Below, in pieces: positions 46,961-57,386 of a stretch of DNA of 64,000 nucleotides. Below the pieces are notes generated by a model, which was not told the origin of the DNA, ran no database searches, and saw only the letters and a list, made by a program, of their open reading frames with translations. The DNA lies in assembly GCA_907164885.2 (NCBI GenBank), contig OU015491.1, positions 116,706,931-116,770,930 of the forward strand, given 5' to 3'. This DNA comes from Dolomedes plantarius (lineage: Eukaryota > Arthropoda > Arachnida > Araneae > Dolomedidae). Position 1 is the stretch's first letter, and each line of letters begins with the position of its first letter. The position numbers and the translations under genes are program-made.

Positions 46961-47114
46961 TGCAGTAACGAGATATTCCTGTGCCCTGGGCAAGAATTTG
47001 TCCCTTAATTAATTAGGTTTAGAAAAATAATAAAATGAATACAGCATTTTGGGCCTGCCTCCCAAGTGGGTCCTGGACAGGTGCCCCTGTTGCCCCTACC
47101 TAGTTACAGCACTG
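46958..47114. mobile_element. 157-bp MITE bounded by TA tracts
   Basis: Starts CAGTGCAGTAACGAG and ends CTAGTTACAGCACTG (about 14 of 17 terminal bases complementary), with (TA)n directly outside both ends. Confidence 0.75.
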
Positions 47115-47126
47115 TATATATATATA

Positions 47127-47742
47127 CAGTCGAACCTCCATATATCGAACCTCCCTATATCGAAATTTTCTATATATCGAACTCTTAGCAAATCTCCATG
47201 TTCATTACATAGAAAAACTGTTTCTATATATCGAAAAAATCTCTATATATCGAAATTTTTTTCACGAAATATTGGGAGATTTTATTCCACTTTATAATAA
47301 AATCTCCCAATTTTTGGCGTTTGAAACAATATTTCGTGTACTTCAATTCGTTGAAAATGTCCCAGATGAAGTTTTTAATGGATTGAATAAATGCGAGCAT
47401 TTCTTTGATTGACTTTCCGTAAAACTGGCTGTTCAGCAAGATATTCGTAGTTTTTTTTTAAAGAATGTAACTGTGATCACTGTAACCACTGTCTGGATTA
47501 TTGTGTTTTTAAAGGTATATAGTACGCAATAAATCTTTCACATTAATTAAATTTTTAGTTATTAACTGTCATTTAATCTAATTCACATATAAATTGGAAT
47601 TGGAGTTTCGTATAAGAAAATTAACTTTAATTTCAATGTTTTAGGAGAATTATTATAAAACTAAGATCAATTCTATATATCGAAATTTCTATATATCGAA
47701 TTTTTTTCCGGCATTTTGCTAATTCGATATATGGAGGTTCGA

Positions 47743-47745
<3 letters not shown>
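47127..47745. mobile_element. 619-bp pogo/Tigger-like element
   Basis: Terminal inverted repeats of more than 20 bp, beginning CAGTCGAACCTCCATATATC, with several subterminal copies of TATATCGAA. Bounded by TA on both sides. A minus-strand frame at 47224-47439 could be a scrap of transposase C-terminus but has no decisive motif. Confidence 0.82.

Positions 47746-47789
<44 letters not shown>
47746..47789. repeat. (TA)n microsatellite
   Basis: TA run filling the gap between the pogo-like element and the Helitron-like element. Confidence 0.95.
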
Positions 47790-47790
<1 letters not shown>

Positions 47791-48593
47791 TAGTTGAAGA
47801 CCTGCACTTCACTACGGTGTACATTCAAATTAAATACAATGGTCAATGTATGCAATTAATGCCAAAAAAATAAATATATATATTTATAATAAATAAGACG
47901 ATCAATGTATGCAATTGATGTAAAATAAATATATATATATATATATTTATAAAAAAGAGGGGTAATGCTGTCCGCCTATATGGTGCCCCCCATAATAAAA
48001 TGGGCAGTAAAACTGCGGCGTAGTAAGGGCGAATTTTTCATTGCAAGTGCCTCCGCATTAGGGGAAAAAAAAAATATTTATAAAAAAATCGTAAGGGATA
48101 TTTATTTTTTTTTTTGATAATATCCAATCGTCTGCTGCATTAGAAAGGGAAAAAAAATTTTTTTTTGTCTATTTTGTTCTTATGCACGTGACGATAAATT
48201 TATTTAAAGTACCAGAAAAAGAAATCACGTGGCCAGCATTTAATAAATTAAATTCTAAAAATTGATCTTTAAAAATTCAACAAAAATCAGAAAATGGAGA
48301 AAAAAATTCGAAAACGATTTCATTTTAAAGGAATTTTTATGATCTTTCTCGTGATATAAATTTTATAACCCTCAAATAATTATTTTAAATGCAAACTTGA
48401 AAAAAGTTACAGAAACAGCTTAAAAATTTAATTAAAAAAATCTAAGAAGAATTTTTCAAAAATCTTTCTTAATGCACCCCTACACCATAAGAAGAATCGC
48501 CATGCAAAATTTCAGCCCTTTAGGTCCAGCGGTTTGGTCTCTGCGTTATATATCAGTGAGTCAGTTACGGAACTGTTTTATATACGTATATAG

Positions 48594-48594
<1 letters not shown>
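47790..48594 (-). mobile_element. Helitron-like element, copy 3, with nested SINE
   Basis: Inverse orientation. On the minus strand it starts TCTATATACG followed by AAAACAGTTCCG and ends GTCTTCAACTAG, with A before TC and T after CTAG. The 3' hairpin word is partly mutated (CCGTA/TGCAGG). Closely similar to 23097-23903. A SINE fragment is inserted at 47957-48074. Confidence 0.78.
47957..48074 (+). repeat. 5'-truncated SINE, family B, 13-bp target duplication
   Basis: Tail part of the family (GTAATGCTG, CCTATATGGTGCCCC, AAGTGCCTCCGCATTA) with an A-run. Flanked by TATTTATAAAAAA at 47944-47956 and 48075-48087. Long duplication, 5' truncation and A-tail are the signs of LINE-machinery retroposition. 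Confidence 0.82.
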
Positions 48595-48670
<76 letters not shown>

Positions 48671-48684
48671 ATATGTATATATAG

Positions 48685-48727
<43 letters not shown>

Positions 48728-48784
48728 TGTATATATATATGTATATATATATATATACATATACACATATATGTATATATACAT

Positions 48785-48817
<33 letters not shown>
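48595..48817. repeat. (TA)n/(GT)n/(CA)n microsatellite
   Basis: Long compound repeat; all predicted proteins here are Tyr/Ile/Cys/Val repeat translations. Confidence 0.95.
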
Positions 48818-49054
48818 CATGCTTCCCAATTGCTAAGGAACAGTCACATTTTTTGGAATATTTCATAATAGACATTGATTGAAGAAATGAAACTTAGTAG
48901 ATATTTAGTAGAGATATTTGCATTATTTATTATGCAAAATGGTACGGATTTCTCTACATGGAAAAAGAAAAAAACGAAAAACAAAAAGATGGAGAATTTC
49001 CAAACAGCCACGAAAAATGGGTCTTCCTGCCAGAAAGAAACAGTTATGAGTATC

Positions 49055-50746
49055 TTAATAAGAAGTGTGACCTCCTCGAACACTAGTGCACACTTTGCAT
49101 CTGTTTTTCATGCTGTCTACTAAAGTATTGAGGAGTCCTTGGGAGATATTGTCCCACTCCTCTCTCAAGGCGATTTTCAGTTCTTGTATGGTTCGGGAAT
49201 GGCAAGTTATTTGAGAAACACGTCTGCCAAGAGCATCCCAGGCATGCTCTATAGGATTTAGGTCAGGAGAGTAAGCTGGCCATGTCATACGTTCAATATA
49301 TTCCATTTCTAGTGTGTCCGATACTTCAGCGGTCTTGTGTGGGCGCGCATTGTCGTCCATAAACAGAAAATCTGGACCTACCGCACCCCTAAAAAGACGA
49401 ACATGATCCAGAATAATCTCTCTGCAATACCGCTGCGTAACTGTACCTCGCTCAAAGATATGAAGCGGTGTTTTGCTATTGTGCACAATGCCTGCCCACA
49501 CCATCACGCCTGTGCCATACCGATGACGTTCCTGAACATTCTGTGGTGCATAACGTGTTCCCCTCTCTCTCCACACTAACTGGTGACCAGAATCACTTGT
49601 CACGGTGAAACGGGATTCGTCAGAGAACATCACTCTGGACCACTCTTGATGACCCTAACCAATATGTTCCTTACACCAACGTAATCTTTCTCGACAATGG
49701 CGTGGTTGAAGTGGGATGCATTGAACAGGCTTCCGTGCATACCAACTAACCTGATTTAATCGCCTAGAAATGGATCTGGCCGATACATTTGTACCGGTAG
49801 CGGCTGCAAGGTCTGCAGCTATCTTACTAGGAGTGTGTGGTGTTGGTTCCTTGTGGAATTATTAATACAATGGTGGTGTTAACAATTCATAAATAAAAGC
49901 GTTATGTATGTGTGGACCGCAACAACCACTTACAGTATCTTGTAGGTCAACTAGGAGTGATTGAGCTGGTATAAAATAAAACTAATAATAATGATGGATC
50001 ACTCACCTTCATATGTGAATAAGCTGAACGATGAACATATATCAACTTCCTCTATCCAAAAATCTACTTTATTTTAATGGAGTTGTCTAAAACACAGGCA
50101 CATACTTATATATATAGATATGTCGACACCTTGGACCCATTTTGGAACAAACTAATAACAGCATCTGATAGTATCCAGCAATAGCAGTTCTCATATCGTA
50201 TTATTACACATTTATAATGAACATTAACTCAGATGGTTGAGGATTGGGCACATTGCCTGAGAAGACTGCTATGTAGCTATTTCTAAAACCATAAAAAGGA
50301 ACCCACGATCACAACCTGCGGATACCACCGTACTGCTAAAAAAAAAACCTTTTCTGCTGCAAGCACGTTGTTTCTTTCCGCTCAAAAAAAAACCTCCACT
50401 CGCCACTCCTTCACTTCCTCCACCAAAACCAAGGGGAAAGGGGTGATCGCTAATCGCTGTTGCGAATAGCGATGGAGTGATGTGATAACAACATCACAGA
50501 GTGAGATGTCTGTTCCTTTTCGCCACTAGGGATGCATATCGATCCTCTTGAGGTGTGGTGTTCCTTCCATGACCACCGGCATTCTTTCGCACAGCATTTT
50601 GACCTTCAGCGGCCTTTTTAAATCGCGATATAACACCTTTTTGCCACTCCCATTACTCTGGCCACATTAGTGACACTTTGCTCTGCTTCGAGCCGTCCAA
50701 CTGCTCGTCCACGATCGTACGCACTGAAATGGTGTCTTGCAGACAT
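49055..50746 (-). pseudogene. Tc1 (DD34E) transposase, interrupted
   Basis: Minus strand, starting near 50746 with MSARHHFSAYDRGRAVGRLE, a Tc1 helix-turn-helix start. It has a frameshift near the first recognition helix, is interrupted by the LTR at 49836-50498, and resumes with PSKIAADLAAATGT and ISRRLNQ. A TAG stop at the HIG-GHQEW junction (about 49655) precedes the 192-codon open catalytic part: SDESRF (first Asp), FMDDNARPH (second Asp) and DLNPIEHAWD (Glu), with 34 residues between the last two. The C-terminus is RCKVCTSVRGGHTSY. The catalytic triad is intact but the gene is dead as a whole. Confidence 0.92.
49836..50498. mobile_element. Solo LTR, 663 bp, GAGTG duplication
   Basis: Starts TGTGGTGTTG and ends CAACATCACA (complementary ends), flanked by GAGTG at 49831-49835 and 50499-50503. 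One GAGTG and all LTR bases are extra relative to a continuous Tc1 reading frame. No internal retrotransposon region remains, so it arose by recombination between two LTRs. A 5-bp duplication fits BEL/Pao or Gypsy. Confidence 0.85.
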
Positions 50747-50998
50747 TTTGCACTTAATTATTGCCACACCACACTGATTTTCACAGAAATAACTTCCAAC
50801 AACCTACGGCGCTATTTTCGTCAAACACCTAACTGCATGAACTTTCGAATGAATAAATAGTTTTCGTGCATTGCCTTTTATACAGATAACAGGTTCTGCC
50901 CTATTACGCCCTCTGCATTTCATTTTACTGTGATTGGTCTGCTGTCGGGAACGCTTGTTTGAAAAAACCAGTTGTTCCTTAGCAATTGTCAAGCAGTG

Positions 50999-51043
<45 letters not shown>
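50999..51043. repeat. (TA)n-(GT)n microsatellite
   Basis: Right end of the transposon/TA-tract chain. Confidence 0.95.
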
Positions 51044-51322
51044 AAGTAACCCCCCTTAATGGCCGTTCTTACAAAGGGGGGTATGAAATTTCACGTTCTA
51101 TAGAAGATGTCGGATAAATGGGCCCCGTAAGTTTAAGGTTAAGAATTTTAAAAAATACCTTACGACTAATAATATTTTTAGTATTTATTCCCTGAGAAGT
51201 TTTGGAAATGTCCCCTTTGACCATTTTTAAGCATTTCGCTTTACTTATAGAAGAATCTAAAGTTCCATCAATGATTCAGCTAAATGTTGCGCTTGTTAAT
51301 GAAACGTATTTTAAATTTTCAG

Positions 51323-51598
51323 AGACTCTTACCATGGCAAAACTTGTATCCGTCAATAGGATCGATGCACATCGTGATTCCGGGGTTTATAACCAAGGGT
51401 CTGTGCAGTCATTTGCCTTAGAAAAGGCAAGCAATGGAATCTGTACCATAGACATCGACTGCCCTCAATCACCTAACCAAACTATCGCAAGCAAGGAATC
51501 AAACAGCATAAAGAAATCTCCGTCTATGGCAAACTTCTGCTCTAAGCGATCCCCAGTCAATGTGCAGTGGAAAAATGTATCTCTCACGACCAAAAAAG
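51323..51598 (+). CDS. ABCG1/4-type half-transporter, first coding exon
   Basis: Coding starts at ATG 51334 in a strong ACCATGG context, 11 bases after an acceptor (pyrimidine/A-rich tract then TTTTCAG at 51316-51322). Exon 51323-51598 ends before GTAAGA (donor). Codons 1-88 plus one base. Residues 1-75 are a Ser/Asn-rich cytoplasmic tail; VNVQWKNVSLTTKKG (about 74-88) is the usual first strand of ABCG nucleotide-binding domains. The open frame runs upstream to about 51196 and includes an ATG at 51208, but the acceptor and Kozak match favour 51334. A 5' exon must lie upstream. The gene would encode a lipid or sterol half-transporter, acting as a dimer in membranes; the substrate is not predictable. 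Window contains nucleotide-binding domain only. Confidence 0.8.
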
Positions 51599-51937
51599 GT
51601 AAGAAAAGAGACTGACCATAGCAGTAACCTTACTGTTTCCCTTGTTGGCGAAATATTTCTCATATCACATTAGATAAAAATTTTGCGGTTTTGAGGGAAA
51701 TAAGTTAATATTCTTAATGCACTCAAGCGTTTTCACTGTCCAGTGCAAAGTTCAGAGAGTATAAATTTCAAACTCCATTACGTCGACGTTATACGTGCTT
51801 GGACCTGAACTGCAAGACCATGGTTTGGAGTTTCCCCACTTCAAATACCTGAAAAGAGCATTTCAAGAATAACTCTTCAAATTAGGATGTTTTCTTTCAA
51901 GATAAGTTAATAATTAATGGTTTTTTTACTCGTACGC

Positions 51938-52293
51938 AGTGCGCCGTGGCCCAGTTGGTAAGAGGAGCGGGCCAGTGATCTGAACGTCCCTGGTTCAACG
52001 CTCGTGCAAGTCCACCGTCGTGTTCACTAATAGTGGTCGTGACACGTAAAATAGGTAGTGGCTGCAATGTCCTCCAAATTCTCAAATTTACCTCTGGAGG
52101 TGCGGGGTCAAGTGTTCCAGTCTCGTCACTTGATTCGGTTCAAAATTATGGAACCGGTCATTTAGCCAAGTCGGACTCTGACCTTTGGGGTGCTAATTCA
52201 AAGCAGGAGCCTCCCCTTTCAGCCCGATAGCCTATTAGGACCTGGTGAATGGAACCTCAAACCAAGGGGCATTTACAATAACAACAACAACAT
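51938..52293 (+). repeat. tRNA-derived SINE, family A, in ABCG intron 1
   Basis: Head with A box TGGCCCAGTTGG (51947-51958) and worn B box GGTTCAACGCT (51992-52002). Body shared with 45079-45428; tail AATAACAACAACAAC. Confidence 0.75.
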
Positions 52294-52627
52294 TACACAT
52301 AAGCTTTAAGTTGTTAAAAGTAAATTAGGAAAATACATAATAACATTTCAATACATGAGGAATGTATCGATTTATTAGAGTCATTTTAAATATTATGCTT
52401 TTATTCCAGAGCATAAAAAAATATTCCTAAAGGGACTTTTATTATAAATTTTCTTGTCAACCTATAGTGTTATCTTGGTCAAACGGTTTAATTCTCTCAA
52501 TATCTAAACTGGGTAAACTAATGTTGGAAAAAGTATTTGCACATTAAAAAATCTTATTAATTATGCTATGCATAAAACTCTGAATATTGTTAATCACGAT
52601 TATTATTATTATGATTTATTTCTCCAG

Positions 52628-52742
52628 GCACTCAAATTTTAAAACAACTGTCAGGTGCAGTTTGTAGTGGAGAACTAACTGCTATAATGGGCCCATCTGG
52701 TGCAGGAAAGACGTCATTACTCAATGTTCTCTCAGGTTTCAC
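52628..52742 (+). CDS. ABCG exon 2 with Walker A
   Basis: 115-bp exon after TTTCTCCAG and before GTATGT. It joins the previous exon in phase 1 and ends in phase 2. Encodes residues 89-126 and part of 127: [37 protein letters not shown] sequence, with the Walker A P-loop GPSGAGKT at 110-117 that binds ATP phosphates. Confidence 0.95.
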
Positions 52743-54798
52743 GTATGTATCTTTAGTTCTCTGTTGATGTTATAAATAATGGGTGTTTTTATTTTGAGGT
52801 TCAAAACATGGTAGAATTTTGATGCTACTTTAGTAGAAGTCTTTTATACCTGCATTTTTAAGTTAAATTCTGTATTATTAGGAATTTTTTTAGTTATGCA
52901 AGTATTAATTTCTGATGTTGGTACTGTAATGCTGCTAATAGACCCTGTCCGAGTTTTTTTACTCTATGAATTGTCAGTTTATTGATTATGAAATCAAAGC
53001 ATAAAGACTTAAAATTGTATTTTCAAATTTCAGATTTATATTTAATATTTCTTATAAAATAGCTAATTATTTTTTCTCACGCTAATATTTTTATTCTTTT
53101 GATAAAATTTTTAAATATAGTTTGATAAAATTATTAAATATAACTTACTTAAATATTGTAAGGTTTTTGGTAAGTAAAAACGTTTTCCTATGTCTGCTGC
53201 TCCATTCCATTTAATATATGCATGAGATTTATCAGAATTCTCATCAATGAAGTAAAATTTCATTAACTTTTAAAAGCTCGGGTTTTTCATGCATTACTGA
53301 AGAATCTGAAGTTGTTTTATTTAATTTTCTTTACCTTCGTACTTTATAGCTCCACCCATAAAAGTGGCTAAAGTAATTAAATGTCTGTAGCATGAAAAGT
53401 AGTCATTAAAATTCCTGCGATTAATTTTAAGACGAGACATTTAAAACCGTTAAGATTATTGTATATAAGATTAACCGTATATTGCTATTCTTTACTAAAG
53501 AACATCAATTTATTTTTTCTGTACTACTTTATTTTAATAATATTATATTCCCCATGAGTTAGAATTTTCTGCTTCATAAATTACAAATTATTTTAAATTA
53601 GCAATAAAAGCGTCTTTGAAGACTTTCCAGATGCACACAGACTGGCTCAAAAGGGTCTGTTTAAGCTTCCTACCTGAGATGTTGTTTTCCAAAAAACTTG
53701 GCTATCAAATTTTTTTTTGTTGTTCTTACTTCCGCAGTATAAATGATTGTACAAGCGTAAAATAGAAATATTTTAGTCATACAAATATTTTTTATTTGTT
53801 GTCGTTTGGCGATATTACGCGAAAATGCAAGACAGATTTTAAGCATTTTTTTCTGCATGTTTTTAAATATATGTTCGTTAACCTTTGGATTCGAGCAAGA
53901 GAGAGAGAGTTTGCTGTTTGGGCGTTAATTTCACTTAAAGCATACATTCAAAACCTGCTTAAGGTCAATGCCCCACCATAGAAAGTTGTGTTTGGAAAGC
54001 CTTTAACTGAACAGGCGTGCAATAGCTTCCTGTAATGGATTTTTTGGGGATGCCTTAAAAACAACAAGCTTCAGTTTCTCAAGTTTTTAGAATATGACAG
54101 ACATAACCTTTAAAGAATGCATTTATAAGTTTCAAAAAATTTTTTGTTAATTAAGTGCCTCAAAGGCTTAGTTTAATATTGCTAAAACGAATTTAATATT
54201 TACAAACACACATACATACATAAAACACATTTTTTAGGGAAAACATTTCTTTTACTCTAAGAAGTTTTTTTTTCCCTGAAGATTGACATGAAGCCAAAAT
54301 TTCCTTCATTTGACAATAAAAGAGCTTTGCGAATAGAAATATTTTCCAAGTACAAACCTTAAAAACTTTCGCGTGTTTTCCTCTAGCTCTAGCCCCTTTT
54401 TTAGCCCTTTGTTCTAATCACATTTAAAATCAGACTATGCAGGACCACGAAGTTTACGGAAATCTAAAATATTATAAATTACTGAAGTTTAAAGAATAAA
54501 GAAAGAACGTTTATAGATTTATTTCCTTCAGTAATTTTCATGGAATTGGAAATTTTATCTAGTCACAAAGCACAGATAAATATAATAAAAAAGAAAATAT
54601 TCATATTTTGTCCATAGATTTAATGAAAGTTTCTTTTTCTTCAAGTTTTTCCTTGAAGATTTGAGCATTTGTAAGAATGTTATATCAGTTTTTCCTCCAG
54701 AATCTGCGTGTTGAAAATTCTAGAAGAGTTATCTTCGATGTTACCTAATGATTACAAAACGCTTCATTGTATGGCACGTTATGCGATCAATATTTACC

Positions 54799-55010
54799 TT
54801 TTTTTTAACCAATGCGGAGACACTTGTCGGGAAGACATTCACCTATAATGCACTGCATTTTATTGTGGGGGCACCATATAGGCAAACCAGCATTACCCCC
54901 TATGAAGGGACGACACAAACGGAGGCATTTTAGTTACGTGACGCCGGGATTCGATCCGAGCACCCTCAGAACAGAAAGCCAGCACGCTGTACCACAAGGC
55001 CGCTAAAGGG
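54799..55010 (-). repeat. tRNA-derived SINE, family B, in ABCG intron 2
   Basis: Full-length copy on the minus strand: B box GGATCGAATCC, CGTCCCTTCATAGGGGG, CCTATATGGTGCCCC and a GACAAGTGTCTCCGCA tail with an A-run. Flanked by ATATTTACC (54790-54798) and ATATTGACC (55011-55019), a 9-bp duplication with one change. Confidence 0.8.
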
Positions 55011-55101
55011 ATATTGACCTATTTAATACATAATATGGCGATACAAATTAATAAGCATCATGAAAAGGTAGGTTAAGGAATTTGTCAATGCTTAACATCT
55101 T

Positions 55102-55105
<4 letters not shown>

Positions 55106-55192
<87 letters not shown>
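55106..55192. repeat. (TA)n microsatellite
   Basis: Pure TA run of about 86 bp within the intron. Confidence 0.95.
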
Positions 55193-55194
<2 letters not shown>

Positions 55195-56183
55195 CTCTGG
55201 CATCGCAAGTAAAAAAATACTTTGCCAAAATACTTTTCATTCTAGATATAGAGATAGAGGTGAAACAAGATGTTTAAATATTTGTTCAAGAAAATTAAAC
55301 CACGCAAGAATATCATTACTGCCTTTCTAAAATGAAAGTTTATGTTCCATATGACCATGCTGATGTATATCTTTCCGACTTAGTTTCGACTTTAGTTTAT
55401 TCTTCGAAATTATTTTTTTAGCTTTCCGTTATATTTATCTTTGGTTTTTAAATGTCGCCACACCTTTAGGAATTATTTCGATAGTGTCTTTACTTGGTTT
55501 CATATGCCTCATATTGTATGCCATTACCTACCTTTTTTACGGTTGGGCTGTTTAATTGATAGGATAAATACTTATGCTCCCGTGCAGCCGCCGATATCAA
55601 CTTAAAAATTGTTGTCCTTTCAGTGAAAAACATTTAAAGCAGAACAACTTCCTCTTGAAGCCAAGTTGGTACAGCGTTTGGAAACTGAGTTTATTCCCTG
55701 GTTCAGGCACGGGGTTGTTAAATTGGCCCCTGATCGTTGACAAGAGCGGTAAAGGAAGTTGCAGACTTTCTTTTCACGAGGAGCACAAATAAGAAATATT
55801 TATCGGCAAATAAAAGTCAGCCAAGCCTAGAGATTAAATAAACATAAATAAATATGTCCAACATCCTGTATCAGTTGCATCCAAGAGAAAAGGGAAAGAA
55901 AGGGAAATATGAGAAAACAATCATCGAAAATAATGCTTTCTCTAATTAGTTCAGTTGTATAATACCAGTTTCTGAATATTCAGGTGCAACGTCGAGGTTT
56001 AGAGGTTTTAACGGGAGTTAGTGGTCCTTATAAGCGCCTTTACAGGGTATTTATTAATTGAACTGAATTAAAAAAAAAGCTCCGTGTACAATAAAGAACT
56101 AATCAATTTCTTGTCCATAAGTACTAGTGATTTTAATGTCCATAACGCTTCTACTATGCTCTTACACCTACATCTCTTTTCAG

Positions 56184-56373
56184 ACGTGAAAAGGTAAACG
56201 GTCAAATCCTTGTAAATGGTGCGAACAGAGAAATGCGCGTCTTCCGGAAACTCACATGCTACATCCTGCAAGATGACCACATACTGTCACGCCTTACTGT
56301 TCGAGAAATTGTTACTATCGCGGCTTGTCTCAAAATTCCTACCTCAGTTCCCAAAGAGGAGAGACAGGCAGCG
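56184..56373 (+). CDS. ABCG exon 3 with Q-loop
   Basis: 190-bp exon after TCTTTTCAG and before GTAAGT, entering in phase 2 and ending in phase 0. Residues 127-190: KVNGQILVNG, then CYILQDDHILSRLTVREIV with the Q-loop Gln156, ending KEERQAA. The YI-L/M-QDD and LTVRE/QE strings are typical of the ABCG1/ABCG4 branch. Confidence 0.95.
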
Positions 56374-57240
56374 GTAAGTAATTCCTTTATCGTTCATTTG
56401 ATCCATGAAATATTGCGCATTAGAGGTAAATAACTCTTTGGTATAAACGATATGCTTTTAAGCCCTAGCTCAAGAATGATGAAGAACTAATAGCACATAA
56501 TGGTAATAATTTTAATCTTAAACTATCATAATTTGTGCGACAAAGTGTGTCCTTAGTGCTCCCAAAACCAACCAACTAATATAATTATATTAATTTCGAT
56601 AGCCCGTAGAAATAAATGGGAATGCTATAGTAAGAGGGATTTTCTTAGGAGGGGTGTTCAGCGATGTAGTATTACTTTCATATCTTTAGCATCGAATTAA
56701 TAAAGAAAAATAGCTAGTCAAGAAAATTTATAGACATTAAAAACCAATCCAAAAATTTTATTTTAAATTTTTTCAACTCAACTTTGAAATTGCTAGATCT
56801 TGATGCTTGTACTTTAAAACTACTGATTCAGAAAAAAAATTTCCGAATTAGAAATAAAGCCTATTTCCTGAATTTACTCAGTTGAAAGTCGAGTTAACTG
56901 TATTATTAAACTTGAGAATTCGTTAAAAGAAAAATAGCTAGCAAAGAAAATTTATATGCATTAAAAACCTATCCAAAAATTTTACTTTAAAATTTTTTTA
57001 ACACAACTTTGTAATTTCTAGATCTTGATACTTGTATTTGTAAAACTACTGATTCAGAACAACTTTTTTTCCTAATTAGAAATAAAACATATTTCCTGAA
57101 TTTACTCAGTTGAAAAATCACTTCTAAGAAAGATTTTCTAAGCAGATTGTTTAGACATTTAGCGTTATGCCTTTTTAAATTTCCAAATATACTTATTTAC
57201 TATGGAGGTACATTTTGATACTTGAGTTTATCAAATATAG
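56374..57240. other. ABCG intron 3 with ~224-bp tandem duplication
   Basis: Segments at about 56693-56886 and 56914-57117 are strongly similar direct copies (GAAAAATAGCTAG, TCTAGATCTTGAT-type and TTTCCTGAATTTACTCAG blocks). No coding content. Confidence 0.8.
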
Positions 57241-57386
57241 GTAGATGAATGCTTGCGATCTCTTGGACTATCATCTCAGCAGAACCAAAGAGCTAATCAG
57301 TTGTCTGGTGGCCAGAGAAAGAGGCTCTGCATTGCTCAGGAACTCGTCAGCAACCCACCGCTTATTTTCTTAGATGAGCCTACAAG
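57241..57386 (+). CDS. ABCG exon 4 with signature and Walker B
   Basis: 146-bp exon after AATATAG and before GTACGA, phase 0 in, phase 2 out. Residues 191-238 plus part of 239: [10 protein letters not shown], the ABC signature LSGGQ at 211-215 followed by RKRL, and the Walker B LIFLDEPT with Asp235 and catalytic Glu236. Confidence 0.96.

Larger units (their letters stand above)
48818..50998 (-). mobile_element. Tc1-like element, complete ends, split by solo LTR
   Basis: Ends CATGCTTCCCAATTGC (left) and GCAATTGTCAAGCAGTG (right) share AATTGCTAAGGAACA in inverted form; TA lies directly outside both. Without the nested LTR the element is about 1.5 kb, the usual Tc1 length. Flanked by (TA)n microsatellites. 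Confidence 0.88.
52743..56183. other. ABCG intron 2 (3.4 kb)
   Basis: Contains a family-B SINE (54799-55010) and a (TA)n tract (55106-55192). No other gene seen; frames at 53796-53981 and 55574-55792 look like chance. Confidence 0.7.

Noticed and set aside
48561..48875. Several overlapping frames rich in Tyr, Ile, Cys and Val
   Set aside because: They are translations of a (TA)n/(GT)n/(CA)n microsatellite on both strands.
51202..51333. Longer N-terminus of the ABCG protein from 51202 or 51208
   Set aside because: 51202 is TTG, and the acceptor at 51321-51322 with ACCATGG at 51331-51337 gives a better start; some doubt remains.
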